From Enoplosus armatus (lineage: Eukaryota; Chordata; Actinopteri; Centrarchiformes; Enoplosidae), in assembly GCF_043641665.1 (NCBI RefSeq), contig NC_092184.1, positions 1,600,501 to 1,664,500 on the forward strand: 64,000 bases of DNA, read 5' to 3'. Position 1 is the first letter of the stretch. Every line of letters begins with the position of its first letter. Positions 1-24,419 of the stretch are shown here, piece by piece. The notes beneath the pieces are model-generated. The model worked only from the letters and a program-made list of their open reading frames with translations. It was not told the DNA's origin and ran no database searches. The position numbers and the translations under genes are program-made.

Positions 1-430
1 AATTTTATGATGGTGTCGGTGTGGTAAGGTCAGGTACTTGCTGATGTGAAGACAGAGGTACCTGAAGCTGCTGACTCTCTCCACCGTAGTCCCGCTGATG
101 GTGACGGGGGCTTGTCCTTCTGTCTGTCGCTTCCTGTAGTCCACAATCAGCTCCTTTGTTTTGCCGACGTCGAGATGGAGATTGTTGTCCTGGCACCAAG
201 TTGTCAGGACTCTGACCTCCTCTCTGTAGGCCGTCTCATCGTCGCCGGTAATCAGGCCGATGACAGTCGTGTCGTCAGCAAACTTGATGATGGTGTCGGA
301 GCTGTGGGTGGCTAGGGAGTACTTGGGAGTACAGGAGAGGGCTGAGGGGCACCGGTGTTGAGTCAGGGTGGACTGCCCGTCAGGAAGTTCAGGATCCAAT
401 CACTCAAGGAGCGACTCAATTGAGTCCCAG
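1..430 (-). mobile_element. LINE reverse-transcriptase fragment, antisense, partial
   Basis: Read on the minus strand, about 320 to 5 gives a reverse-transcriptase segment: a KFADDT catalytic box near 268-284, then an acidic stretch, then TKELIVDYRK and a VERVSSFRYL-like block. This order is typical of LINE elements of the L2/CR1/Rex type common in fish. Bases 320-430 look like the segment before the FADD box (FLTG, then a degraded PQG-type motif), but the frame is disturbed by a deletion. The fragment is cut by the window edge and is not a working gene. Family assignment within LINEs is uncertain. Confidence 0.75.
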
Positions 431-13721
<13,291 letters not shown>

Positions 13722-15200
13722 TAAATGACGCTGAAATGCTTCTAAAAAAGTGATGACAATGGCTACCCGGCTGCTACACTCCCACTAAAGAAACTTAAAG
13801 AAAACATAGAGAGAACAGATTTGGGGTTTCAATGATCCAACACCAGCTACTTCGAATCTGTGGGGAGAGAAACTATTCTGATGTGCCCCCTCACCATAAT
13901 GGCAACAAGGATCTGACCCACTTCCACGAAATTAATTTTCTTGCTTGCACACCATTAGGCTACTGTAGCCTGGGACTAATAACGGAAATCATATCATGAG
14001 CATGTACAGCAATGGACCCCCCACCCCCCACCCCCAACTCTATAAATAAAAAAATAAAAAAAAAGTCGGTGGCCCTAAATGTCCCACATGATAGAGTAGG
14101 CGCCCCCCTCCCTCCTGGTGAAATTCAGCCTCCCCGTCTTGATAGAACAGTGCGATCTAAAGCATGTCACATGGGAAGCAGCGCGTTCATCTTTTCAAAG
14201 TGTCCAAGTTCGCCACACGCTCCGGTCCCGCGCCGTCGCTCTTCCCACCGCCGGGGCTCACGCGACTTGGCAATCGCATCTATTATTCCACGCGGAATCC
14301 TCCTTCAGGTGCGCGCGCGGGGGCCAGACAGCTAGCCTGTAAACGGGGGTAATCTCCGAGCCGTAATTAACGGCGCTGATCCGGTGCAGAGGAGGTGTAT
14401 CCCAGCCCCAGGCCACAATACAACAGCGCAGGCGGGCGGGCAGGCAGGCAGGCAGGCAGGCCCAGGCCTCGGCCATCCACTCCACTCACATATTATTACA
14501 CCAATCCAACGAGCCGCGCGCCTGGAAAGAAATCCCCATCATTCGGACAGAGTGACGAAGCTTCGACCATGACTCGAAGAACGGGAAGAGAAATCCTCGC
14601 AGGCGACTGGCATGGAACTTACTTCCCCCATCGACAGCCCCGTGTTTAGTACGCTTCACACTGTCCTTCTCGCGGCTCTCGAGCACGCGCCCGGGGATGG
14701 GGGGGGGGTGGTGGGGGGCGAAACAACGATGCGGCGGCGGAAAAGTTAAATCCTTTAAATGCGGGATAAATTCTCCCGCTGCCAGCGGCCAGCGAGGAGA
14801 CGTAGTAGCGCTGTTCGAGCTGACAGTTTGGAGCTAGCTGCTCGGTGCCCGTGTCCCCAAATCAAAACAGCGAGTGAGTCCCTTCGTCCGTCTCGGTGTC
14901 GGCGAGAACCGGTGTCCCCTTGGGGGGAGAGGCAGCCAACTCGGTCGAACCTCTACGCTTCGGGCCCACGACGCCCCGTTGCCACTGACATGCTAAAAAA
15001 ACTCTTGGTCACAAGGCAACTAAAATGAGCAGTTGATCCAACATGGTGAACAAAACCCCAGCTAGTCGGTGGTGAGATTATGCAGGGCGGCCAGCCAATC
15101 GGCTGCCGCACCGCAATGACGTAATGGTAATCTCCCTGATTGTCACCGGACTCAACCAGTGGCGCGTGCGGGCTGGGGTGACAGCGGGGTTGACTGCCGC
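13722..15200 (-). promoter_or_regulatory. nlk: GC-rich 5' flank of nlk
   Basis: The region immediately upstream of the nlk start codon (on the minus strand) is rich in CG dinucleotides from about 14100 to 15200, in contrast with the AT-rich flanks. It carries a GGCA microsatellite (14430-14461), a G-rich run near 14698-14719, a CCAAT box (15095-15099) and a CRE-like TGACGTAA (15117-15124). This suits a CpG-island promoter and 5' leader. The transcription start was not located, and an upstream non-coding exon cannot be excluded. Confidence 0.55.
14430..14461. repeat. (GGCA)n tetranucleotide repeat
   Basis: Two GGCG units followed by about five GGCA units inside the GC-rich flank of nlk. Confidence 0.9.
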
Positions 15201-18200
15201 TGCCGCTGCGGAGGTCCAATGACCCGCACTGAAACAGTAAATAACAAACCAAAGTGTTCAATTCAATAAAATATCTGAAGTCAAGTCCCGACCCCCACCA
15301 AAAAAAACAGACAAACAAGTGCAGTGGAATATATCAAAAGACGGAAACAGGGGTGGCGAGTTCAGACCGAGTTACCATGGGGAGCTGCAGCCTATCTACT
15401 GTATGTTAATGGCAGGAACTGGGGTTTGCATGTAGGCTACATGTGGGCTTGGCCTGATCGGGGTCGGACTGGGATAACAGTTCAGGCCGGGAATTTCACG
15501 TCAGCCCACGCCAAACCTTCACGCATTTACAAACAGACCACTTTATTGTGGCCCTCGTTTGTTCCAATATAGATTGTAGACTGTTAACGCCAGTAACTTT
15601 TTTTTTTTGCTTATGCACACTCTGCACCGACTGAACGTGGTCTTGTGTTGATGATGTGAGTACGGAAGGCCAGGTGGGTCATTATTTGCCTAGTTTTTTT
15701 TTTCTCACCATCATCAGGCATGTTTTTGTTAGAAATGGCATACAGGATGGTGCAAATTGTTGGCCAGGGGGCGTTCCACTTCTGCTTCAGGCATCTGTTA
15801 GGCAAATTTTCACCATACTTCCTCCTTGCCACAAAGGCCTACTGGCAGTAGTACAATGAGAGGGTTTTTTCAGGGTAGAGGCAACTGCCATGCTTGAAAA
15901 TTCGAGAGAAGGTGGACGTGGATTTGACATTATGTGCATGCGTGTTCGTGTGTGTGTGTGTGTGTTGAAGTCTCATTGAGGTGGTCCAGGAGAGCCTAAA
16001 ATAATCCCCATTATGTGCTCCCTCATTTTGTTTCATTCTTGCTTTTTTCTTAATGTTTGTGACTTATTTTAGATAATCCTGTACCCAATCCCAGTGCTGC
16101 TGCCGAACACCTGAATTTCCCCTCAGGGATGAATCATTCGTGTTTCAGTTCACATTCCAATGATTGCGATCTGCTATTATAATTCAACATAACCATAACA
16201 TATTATAATGTAGGCTATTGTCATTTGGTTTTGATTGACCAGTGGTACTGAGCTGGATGGCAGTGCAAAACCCAACAGACACTGAAACACCCCTGAAAAA
16301 ATACTTCAGAACATAAAAGACATACATTGAATATAGCTAAATATATACAGAACATAATTGAATAAAATACAATTGAAATCAAATCAAATTCAAATGAGAT
16401 TAAATGATAAATAGAACATACATCACAACGCCTTGTAGTTCTGGATTACTCATCGAAAGCAGAGCTGCCAGGATGGCTCACCCATTAGCTACTTCCGTCA
16501 CGAGCAGCAGCAAAAAGATGCGTTCAGTGTCTCCCATTAATTGCCTGCAGCCCCGCCATAATCTAATTTGTGCCACCACAGTTCCGTAACGAACGGAAAA
16601 TATTTTTGACACTTCCCATAATAACATAAAAGATGTGCTGCATCTGAGACACCAAGGCACGAACGTTGCCACGATCATCCTCGTCCAAACACAGTCATTA
16701 TCAATGTACGACAGCAAACAGATCATCGTTACTGCGGACGTGATTGTTTTTTCAGTGCTATACTATTCAGATCTATACAACCAATGTGTTTATGATTAAA
16801 TTAAATGAAATAAAGTTCTTCATAGGCCTAGCCTCTTAATTTTGTTCTCCAGATGTGCACCAGATTGATCATTTATATTGAAAATGTACTACATTTTCTT
16901 CCGGAGGAGCATGTCCATCCACGAGGTCTATAAGAATACACGTGTGAGACATACATAGACATATACAGTATATATGAAGTTTACACATTTTGTCATATAT
17001 CAGATTCATGTATGTGACTGTTCCCTACATACATACCATATGTAAAATTGCAGGAAACTGTTTTCAGTTAGTTGAGCAAAACTAATTCAGTGCAGGAAGA
17101 TGTTTTTCCAGTTTTCCGTGACACGTTCCGTATTTAACAGTAAAGCCTTGTTAGGAAATCCTCGGGTTTCAACACTTAGCCATCTTTTTAGGCCGCACCT
17201 CTGGATGCCAAACCTTTGGTGATTTTAATATCTATGTTTGTTGCCCCTCTTTCTCCTCGTTTACTTCTGATTTTTAACACGCTTTTAGATTATTTTCATC
17301 ATGCCCAATATGTCAAGCATCCCAGCCATTATAACGGACATGCACTTAACCTGGCGCTCTCCTGTGGCTTCTGTGTGGAAGATGTGGATTTGGTTGATTT
17401 TGCACGTTAACGCAGAATTCAGAGAGCCTGCCTCCTGCCCACCTTCAGAATTAACCCACTTCAGTGAAATCTCTCTGTTAACCCTGGAATGCACTGCACA
17501 AGCCTTCCATCATACCATATGAAAGCCTTTGTATTGGTGAGGGTCTGGAACACCTCGAGACATATGGCCTCGGAATTTCACAGCGGTCTGTTCTCAGTTT
17601 TTCAAACAGAGGTGGAAGACCAGTGGCAATATCGAGGCAGGGCTTATACTGGGCATAGACTTGTTAGGCTGGGACAAATGACTATGGTATTGCTCTCCAT
17701 TGTGGGTCACCAGAAGTGCTGTTTGAAGAAAGCCGAGGTGTTGGTGGACACAGAGACATGTCCCCACTGAAACATCTGAAAGGGGAGAGGATCCGGAGCA
17801 CGTAGTCGGTTAGCGGGACAGGTGCCGGGTGCAGGATGGAACTGGTGTGAAGCCTTCACCTAGAGACAGCTCCCACTATCCGGGACAAACACTAGAACAG
17901 AACAGCTTCTCAGGGGGAGCATACCCCCAGACCCCTCTAGCAGGTCTGTGTTTATAAGTCTTGGAAGTGAAACTTATTTTTCAGCTTCATGCGCCACTGA
18001 GCAACTTTCATAGGCACGAGGCCTCGCCTCCGTCACTGGATCTGGTTCCCTTTATACATCCATGCTATTGATCAGCTGTAGCATGCTAGTTGGCTTAGCC
18101 CGGTAGCCACGTTAGCTGCCTCAGAATGGCAAATGAGAGACCAGAGCTGGAGGATCCTCCCGGACATTTTATGGGTGGCGCGGTGGAGCGGTGGTTTGCC

Positions 18201-18619
18201 CTGTCGCACAGGAGGTAGACTGTTTGGTCCCCTGCCCACATGTGTTCGGGCAAGACGCTGAACCCTAAGTTGCTCCTGATGGGGGCCAGTTGGTCGTGTG
18301 AATGTGTGCGTGAACGGGTGAATGAGACGAAACTGTACAAACTGGAAGTCCTATGGGCCACTAAGGACGCCAGATATCAAACAAAAGCCAGAGACTATAT
18401 CAAAGTAAGTTGCTGTGACCTGTACAGCAGAACTGGGCAGCTGCCTCTGTCTCACTCAGACTAACTGTTGGCCCACCAACATTACTGGCCCCCCCCTAGC
18501 CAAGTCTAATTAAAATACAATTTGTGACAATAAATGTAAACATATATATATAATGGAATAAATAAAGATAAACTTCATTTATTGTTGAGTGATTGCAACG
18601 GAAGTGTTTAAGTAAGTTG
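15201..18619. other. intergenic, nlk to smco4
   Basis: No conserved ORF, RNA gene or promoter was recognised. It contains a GT microsatellite near 15946-15965 and a SINE-like unit at 18174-18345; the rest is AT-rich sequence with short, unsupported ORFs. Confidence 0.5.
18174..18345 (+). mobile_element. SINE-like unit, copy 2
   Basis: A GGTGGCGCGGTGGAGCGGTG head is followed by a segment with GTGTTCGGGCAAGACGCTGAA and GTGTGAATGTGTGCGTGAA. The head resembles a decayed tRNA-type promoter. It belongs to the same family as the units at 12437 and 20047. It is not a functional tRNA gene. Confidence 0.55.
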
Positions 18620-18961
18620 TACGCTCTGTTGGTCGGGCATGTTTGATAGGCAGTTTGCCGTTATTGCTTTTGTGACGCAGAGCGGACTGCACGTTCCCCG
18701 CGGCAACGCCTTCTTTCGGCGTTTTATTTTGGAGGGTACTGGCCGGAAGTGTCCTCGTTTTCGCGCTGGCGCACACTTGACAGCGGTGATCCACGAGCCT
18801 TTCTGCCACGTCGAGCTCCGTGGGGGACAGAGGGGCTTTGAACTTAACTGTACTTTTTTTGCTGTAACAAACCCGACGTCTGGGACCCCGGGAGAAACAG
18901 TGAGGGGAGCGGGCCCGAACTAATTCTCAGCGTGGAAGAGTCCACAGCTCTGACTCCGTCT
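18620..18961 (+). promoter_or_regulatory. smco4: putative smco4 promoter and 5' untranslated exon
   Basis: A CpG-rich block ends in CTCTGACTCCGTCT at 18961, followed by a good 5' splice site, gtaagataac. It is the nearest CpG-rich candidate upstream of the smco4 coding exon, whose acceptor at 22591-22592 shows that a 5' exon must exist. The link is an inference; the exon start is not defined. Confidence 0.4.
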
Positions 18962-19895
18962 GTAAGATAACTCTTCATGCCCGACTTGTTGAGCCGTCGG
19001 CGGCTCACATTTCCTAAAGTTACTACATGCTAACTAGCTTCAGGAGCCACCGGATGCGGGAACGTAATGTTGACCAACTTCCTCGGCGGCTTAGTGTAAC
19101 GCATGAGAGAGAGAGACTGGGGCAGCCGTCCGGCCAACTGACTAACCTGCACGCCCAGTAACGCGAACTTACGCCACGGTGTTTAGCTAGCAAACGTTAC
19201 TGGGAACTAACTCTAGTCGTTACCTAACGCCAGCACTACCTCATGTGTGTTGGTACTAATGTTAGCTGCGGTCAGCTTCTGCATGTCGGGGGTCCTGTTC
19301 ACTAACCTTACAGAACACTATGGCGCAGAGCTTTTGATTGTTTCACGTTTCTTCCTGACCTCCAACAAGCCAGCTACTGGTTTCCAGTCCCCCCCATTAT
19401 GTTTAACTAACGAGACGCTCGAAACTCTTGCTGCATTGACCAGTTGAGCAGATCTGCAGTCAGTGCAGTCTGCACAGATTGGGTTAAAGTTGTTGGTTGT
19501 CAGTATTTAGCACTCGTGCAGTGAAGTTATGTTATTGTCATGTAGTGATGATGTAGTTAAGAGTTCATGATAGGTGATTATTACAAACATTCAGCCCTCT
19601 GTTTGCAGCCAGAGGGGAGGGGGAAGGGGGGGGGGGGGGTCATTCAGAAATGATTCAACATCCGCAAACATGTTTTATGATCAGCTGGAAATGTGTCACA
19701 TGCACTTTAAGCCAATCAGGCTTAAGGGACGGTCAATTAAGTCTCTGTGAACCAAAAGGACGTGACATCACAGTGACAGCGTTGGTAATACATAAATATT
19801 ATAGCAGAGAGTGATGCTGCACTTTGTTGTCTGTTGTAGGCTGATGTTGTACAGGGTGAAGGCCCATTGCTAGAATAATTGCTTCTCCATTTTCT

Positions 19896-19916
19896 GGGGG
19901 GGGGGGGGGGGGGGGG
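19896..19916. repeat. 21-base G homopolymer
   Basis: Uninterrupted G-run. Such runs are prone to sequencing and assembly length error. Confidence 0.95.
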
Positions 19917-20046
19917 TGTAATATGCAACAAATGTTATGTACGATCATGGGTGTGGTGCTGTGTGGTGTGGTCATTATAGTGGCCGATAGGGAAAATGGT
20001 CTGGTTCCTCTTTTTATGTGTGTACTCATTGTCCATCTGTACTCAT

Positions 20047-20195
20047 GGGTGGCACTGTGGTTAGCACTGGCGCACGGGAGGTGGAGCTGGTTAGAGCGGG
20101 TTGCTCAGTCGCCATCGGTGTGTGGGTGAATGGGTGAATGAGACTTAGCTGTGAAGCGCTTTGGGAGCCGCGAGAGTGAGATCGTTTACCACTTA
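20047..20195 (+). mobile_element. SINE-like unit, copy 3
   Basis: GGTGGCACTGTGGTTAGCAC head, then GTGTGGGTGAATGGGTGAATG, then GTGAAGCGCTTTGGGAGC: the clearest head-to-tail copy of the family in this window. Confidence 0.65.
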
Positions 20196-21119
20196 CTGGC
20201 CGACGTATACGCTGATGCTGGAACTAAAATTGGCCGATAATGTCAGCCAGGCTCTTATCAGGTTTCCTCAGAGTATCCCAGACACAGGAAAACTGCGTAT
20301 GCAAAGAGGAACTGGGCTCACATGTAGCCTCACCACATGACAAAAGACACCACAAACGACTGCCAGCCTTAATCCTGTTTATTGACGCACTCTGTCCTCT
20401 TTTCGTTGTCCTCTCCTATACAAGTTTGAAGCAGCTGCTAGTGTTCATGAGGCCACTAGATGGTGGTTTAACACCACACTGTGGATCAGTTCACACTGCT
20501 AACCCTGCTGCCATCTCTCATTTCCACCAGTTTTTTGGGGACATATTAGCACTTAACGTTAAGTTTTGCAGTCCATAAACTACCCATCACTGCCTTAATT
20601 AGCTAGCCGCAAATGTTTTTCAGAGGATATGTGGCATCGGTTAGGGCTTCCGTGGCAATGACAAAAATGTGTCTGTATTACAGTGAATCAGAAGCGCTGC
20701 AGAAGTGTTTCGGCTTGGTCTGAAACAATTTCCGACAGCTTCTGTTCGGACTGGTCAGGACCAGCAGTGGCAGCGGCTTCACGCACTTGTGAACGATGAG
20801 AAATTGATCAAAGGTACAAAGGTCTGTCCCAAAACCCACACTTCCTATACAACGTGGAAAAAGTTCATGACGTGATGGACTCAACGTGAATACAATCAAA
20901 TGCTCATGTTAGTGTGTTTGTTCCTACTGTCTACATTAAACACATCTATATAAATCATATATCAAGTTGAAGTCATTATTATATTAGCTGGGCAAGACTT
21001 CTGATCAGTTTGAAAGGCAATGAATAACTAGAATGGACAAACGAATATGATTTTAAACACAAACTTTATGGAAAGGTTTCATTTTTAGGTTGACTGATGA
21101 GTCCTCTCATGGAAACAAA

Positions 21120-21215
21120 CATGGAAAAAGTATAATATATAATAGTATATACACTATTATTACTATATCAATATAATATATATATATCTTGATATACATA
21201 TTGATATAGTTAAGA
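21120..21215. repeat. AT-rich palindromic stretch
   Basis: Runs of TATA with inverted arms ACTATATCAATA (about 21162-21173) and its complement (about 21200-21211). It could extrude as a hairpin or cruciform. No function is assigned. Confidence 0.6.
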
Positions 21216-21934
21216 TAACTGTGGGAGAAATATCTTCTATAAGTATTCTTGCATGTTATATTGCAGTATATTGAAGCCATGCATGTATAAATAACTTTTA
21301 GGACATAGTGATTCAAATAAGGGCTATTTAAGTGTTCGCACTGGGAAGTTGATGTACCTCAAGAAATATGATCCACTGATTTACAGACGTCTCTTTCACA
21401 ATGTAAGCCTATGGGGAAACGTCTTTTTGGGCCAGCGTGCGTCACGGGACGGACCTGGAAGTTGCAGTTGCACGGTTTGGTCATTATGTCAAATTGGCTT
21501 CAAGGCGCCCAGCGCACTTTCTGGGGGCTTGATTAAAGCATACTAGTGTTGGACACAATGCATGATGCGGTCGGACTAGACTTTCTTTGCTTAGGAAGGT
21601 TCCCAAGTGAGTGAAATGACCCGGAAGTATTTAAGTGGCTTTTTTTTTTTTTAAATCTCCTTCAGCATAGGGTACACTGGGCCATCCTTGGCAAAGGAAA
21701 GGAGACAATGCCGTCCCACAATTCCTCGCGGCAGCAACATTTAAAGCGACCACGGCAGACCCACCTCAATAACCGCTATCGCATAATTACGCATAATAAG
21801 TGCAGTTGGATGAATTCTCCTTCACATCTTTCCTCGACCTCATGGCGTTTTCCATCGAGGTCAAGGAAAAGCGTGTAGGATGTCATGTTTTTGACTATTT
21901 GCCTTAATTATGACGGCGCGTGTGATGCAGCTGT

Positions 21935-22075
21935 GACACGTCCCCTTTGAAGGCCCACTATTGGCTGATTCAGTGCTTATTCAGTTGTGGGTAGACATAG
22001 TTGTAGTCCTCATTTTCCAACAGTGTGGGGTCACTGCAGTCAGCACTGAAGAATCTCACTGAGACAAAGATTGTA
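21935..22075. repeat. dispersed repeat family 2, copy 1
   Basis: The blocks TTTGAAGGCCCACTATTGGC, GATTCAGTGCTT, CAGCAGTGTGG-like and GCAGTCAGCACTGAAGAATC are shared in the same order with 53965-54110. Probably part of an interspersed element. Confidence 0.8.
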
Positions 22076-22642
22076 ATTGCTACTGGTTACGGAGATGTAG
22101 TGGCATTCTGAAGACGTGTTTTCTACACACCAGATTCATAGTCTTGTTTACCCCTTTTTTCTCCCTTTTTCTTGCCTCATGTCATGATATGATCATATTG
22201 ACATATGTTGGAACGGCAACTTATATGCTACAGTTCAAATTCTCTCACCCCGACAGCTGTCCTGGGGTGTGACATTCTTCCCTCCACTCCTGGGCGTCAT
22301 TTTTGTGAATGAAACACAATTTGGGGGGGGGCGTCGATTATGCTAACAATCATATCTTACAGGTGTCATTTCAGCATCGGGCTGAAATGGATGTATTAGC
22401 AAGTTAAGTTCTGTTCAGAGAGTTTTCTGAATCCGTTTGGAACACTCGTACGAACAAACCCGGCAGAAAAAAAAAGTATGAGAGGTTCAGGAGAAGAATA
22501 CGGAAATGTTTTCACGTGAGGCCCGACGTCTGTTTCCAGGAATCTGATGCTTGGTTGCTCACAACATGACCGGCACTTTCTGTTTCTTTCAGGTTCCTGT
22601 GAGCACAGCAAAGGCGTGGAGTGAGCAGTCGTGGGGAACATC

Positions 22643-22822
22643 ATGAGGCAGCTCAAAGGCAAACCCAAGAAAGAAACGTCCAAGGACAAGAAGGAGCGCA
22701 AGCAGGCCATGCAGGAAGCCCGGCAGCAGGTTGCCACTATAGTGCTGCCCACGCTGGCTGTCGTGGTGCTGATCATCGTTGTCTTTGTCTACGTGGCCAC
22801 CAGGCCTGGTGCTATTGAGTAG
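22643..22822 (+). CDS. smco4: single-pass membrane protein with coiled-coil domains 4
   Basis: Complete 59-codon ORF, MRQLKGKPKKETSKDKKERK at the N-terminus, TAG stop at 22820-22822. Residues 3-29 are strongly charged (Lys/Glu-rich, the predicted coiled coil), and residues 31-52 form one hydrophobic membrane segment (IVLPTLAVVVLIIVVFVYVA), followed by a short tail. It matches vertebrate SMCO4 (formerly C11orf75) over its whole length. No signal peptide, so it is probably a signal-anchored membrane protein. Its biological role is not known. The ATG is preferred to the in-frame GTG at 22631 because the family starts with MRQLKGK. The intact frame and upstream splice acceptor argue against a processed pseudogene. 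Confidence 0.95.
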   Translation: MRQLKGKPKKETSKDKKERKQAMQEARQQVATIVLPTLAVVVLIIVVFVYVATRPGAIE

Positions 22823-23573
22823 ACATAGAAGTTCTACTGAAAAGACATGAACTCACAAGCTGAATGGGGCTGAAACTGCCCCCCCCCCCACAATCATTTG
22901 ACATCCGTCCCTCTGCAGACCAGTGACTGGCTTTAGTCTTAACGAAAGCATGTTTCTTTGCTTTAAGCGGGATTCAAGATGCAGAAAGAAGAAATCAAAC
23001 TGAGCAGAGGAACAGTTGCTCCTTGGTGCCTTCAGAAGAGTAAAGACGACATCCATTTAATCCTGTTTTTTTTTTTTTTAGAGCTGCAGATGGACGTTGA
23101 TGTCTTACAAAATTATGCAATGTCATGCATACCAAAGGACTCGTGCACAGCTTGCCAAGTTTGACCAGAGGTGTTAAAAGAGGTGTCTTAAAACAGGTGA
23201 ATGGTCAAAAAACGGTTTTCCTTTTTACGACTCAGTGCTGTTCTAAATATTTCAAGTCAATGCAACATGAGCCTGGTCTCACACACTTACCACTCTTTGA
23301 CCCAGCAGTCACTCCCATCTGTATGAATGACGTGTATGAAAAGTGAGATCCAGTTTTGCTCCTGCCTTGCGTGAACAGCTGAATGCAACTCTAAAGTATC
23401 TTATTGAATGTAAGTATAGAATGTGTAGAATCCGAATTCCTCCATCTTCAATGTGAATGTTACCCTGTTTGTTTCCATTAAGTTATTGACAACCTTGCCT
23501 TTGAGTCACTCATGACATCTGTGCAGATGTAATAATGTGCCTTAACAGATTTGCAACTGTATTGTTTCAGTTC

Positions 23574-23579
23574 AATAAA
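23574..23579 (+). terminator. smco4: polyadenylation signal AATAAA of smco4
   Basis: A canonical AATAAA 751 bases after the smco4 stop codon, followed by a T-rich stretch. Confidence 0.7.
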
Positions 23580-23600
23580 TGATTTTTAAAAATATTTTTT

Positions 23601-24047
23601 TACATTTTAATTTAGATTTTTATTAGGATCTCTTTTAGCCCAACTGGGCTATTCTTCCAAGAGTCCTCAACATAAAAACATCACTTTAATAGATACAAAC
23701 AGAAACAGCAATATTTGTACAACACTTCAATTATTAGCCCATACATACAACTTACAGTGTATCTCATTACATATGTGTCTTGGTCATAAAAAAAAACCCG
23801 AATCAGGTAGTATCTGACTTCACTGAGACACACACATTTTTATTTGTAGAAGACCATAGTTGTGAGAATTGGTTACACACAGGGACATATAAAACCATAG
23901 ACAGGGTGGGACAAATACAGTATTGTGCTTTTATTGTGCCCAGCCTATTGGTTTACACTGAAGATGTAAATCTTTAAAAACAGCTATTATATAGTTTCCG
24001 TCTTAAAAAAAGAAAAGAAAGGTATTTCCTAAAACAGCTGCTCATTG
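23601..24047. other. intergenic; possible antisense retroposon remnant
   Basis: The segment TTAGATTTTTATTAGGATCTC onwards resembles an inverted retroposon end, but the family is not clear. No gene was recognised. Confidence 0.3.
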
Positions 24048-24348
24048 TAGTTTTTATCAAACAAACGGGAGGAAATGGTGCATTTGTTGGGTACTATTTA
24101 GAGTGGCGGATTAATCTACATATATGACGCTCTAGTGGGTATTTTGGGCAGCAGGACGGTGTGTGTGGGATTGAGTCAAAATAAACTACAGTGTGTGTGT
24201 GTGTGTGTGCTCATGGTAATGAAGGAACGTGTCACCCAGTGCAGGTATGACGACAATGGATGGCAAGTATTGTTGTAGATAAAAATAATTTGATGTGGCT
24301 CTGCACATGGGATTTGTTGACATGAAGAAAAATATGGAATATCACCGG
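24048..24348. repeat. dispersed repeat, copy B
   Basis: Shares ordered blocks with copy A at 10420-10785 and lacks part of the region between the CATGGTAATGAAGGAAC and GGCTCTGCACATGGG blocks. It has a GT microsatellite at 24189-24209. Confidence 0.8.
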
Positions 24349-24419
24349 ACAGAAAGTATTCAGACTTTTGAAAAAAAAATTATGTGTTGCAGTCTCATGC
24401 TATAATCGTTCAAAGGAAT

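Larger units (their letters stand above)
18962..22592. other. probable smco4 intron 1 (3.6 kb)
   Basis: If the 5' exon is correct, this is one intron. It holds two G-runs (about 19628-19639 and 19896-19916), a SINE-like unit (20047-20195), an AT-rich palindromic stretch (21120-21215) and dispersed repeat family 2, copy 1 (21935-22075). No coding exon was recognised. Confidence 0.5.
22593..23600 (+). other. smco4: smco4 coding and 3' terminal exon
   Basis: The exon begins after acceptor TGTTTCTTTCAG (ending at 22592), contains the whole coding region, and continues as a 3' untranslated region to about 23600, shortly after the AATAAA signal at 23574-23579. Confidence 0.75.

Noticed and set aside
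18174..18240. Possible tRNA gene
   Set aside because: The segment resembles a tRNA-type promoter but does not fold as a tRNA in a way I can support; it is a SINE head.
22631..22645. GTG at 22631 as the start of smco4
   Set aside because: Vertebrate starts are ATG in almost all cases, and the SMCO4 family begins at the ATG at 22643.
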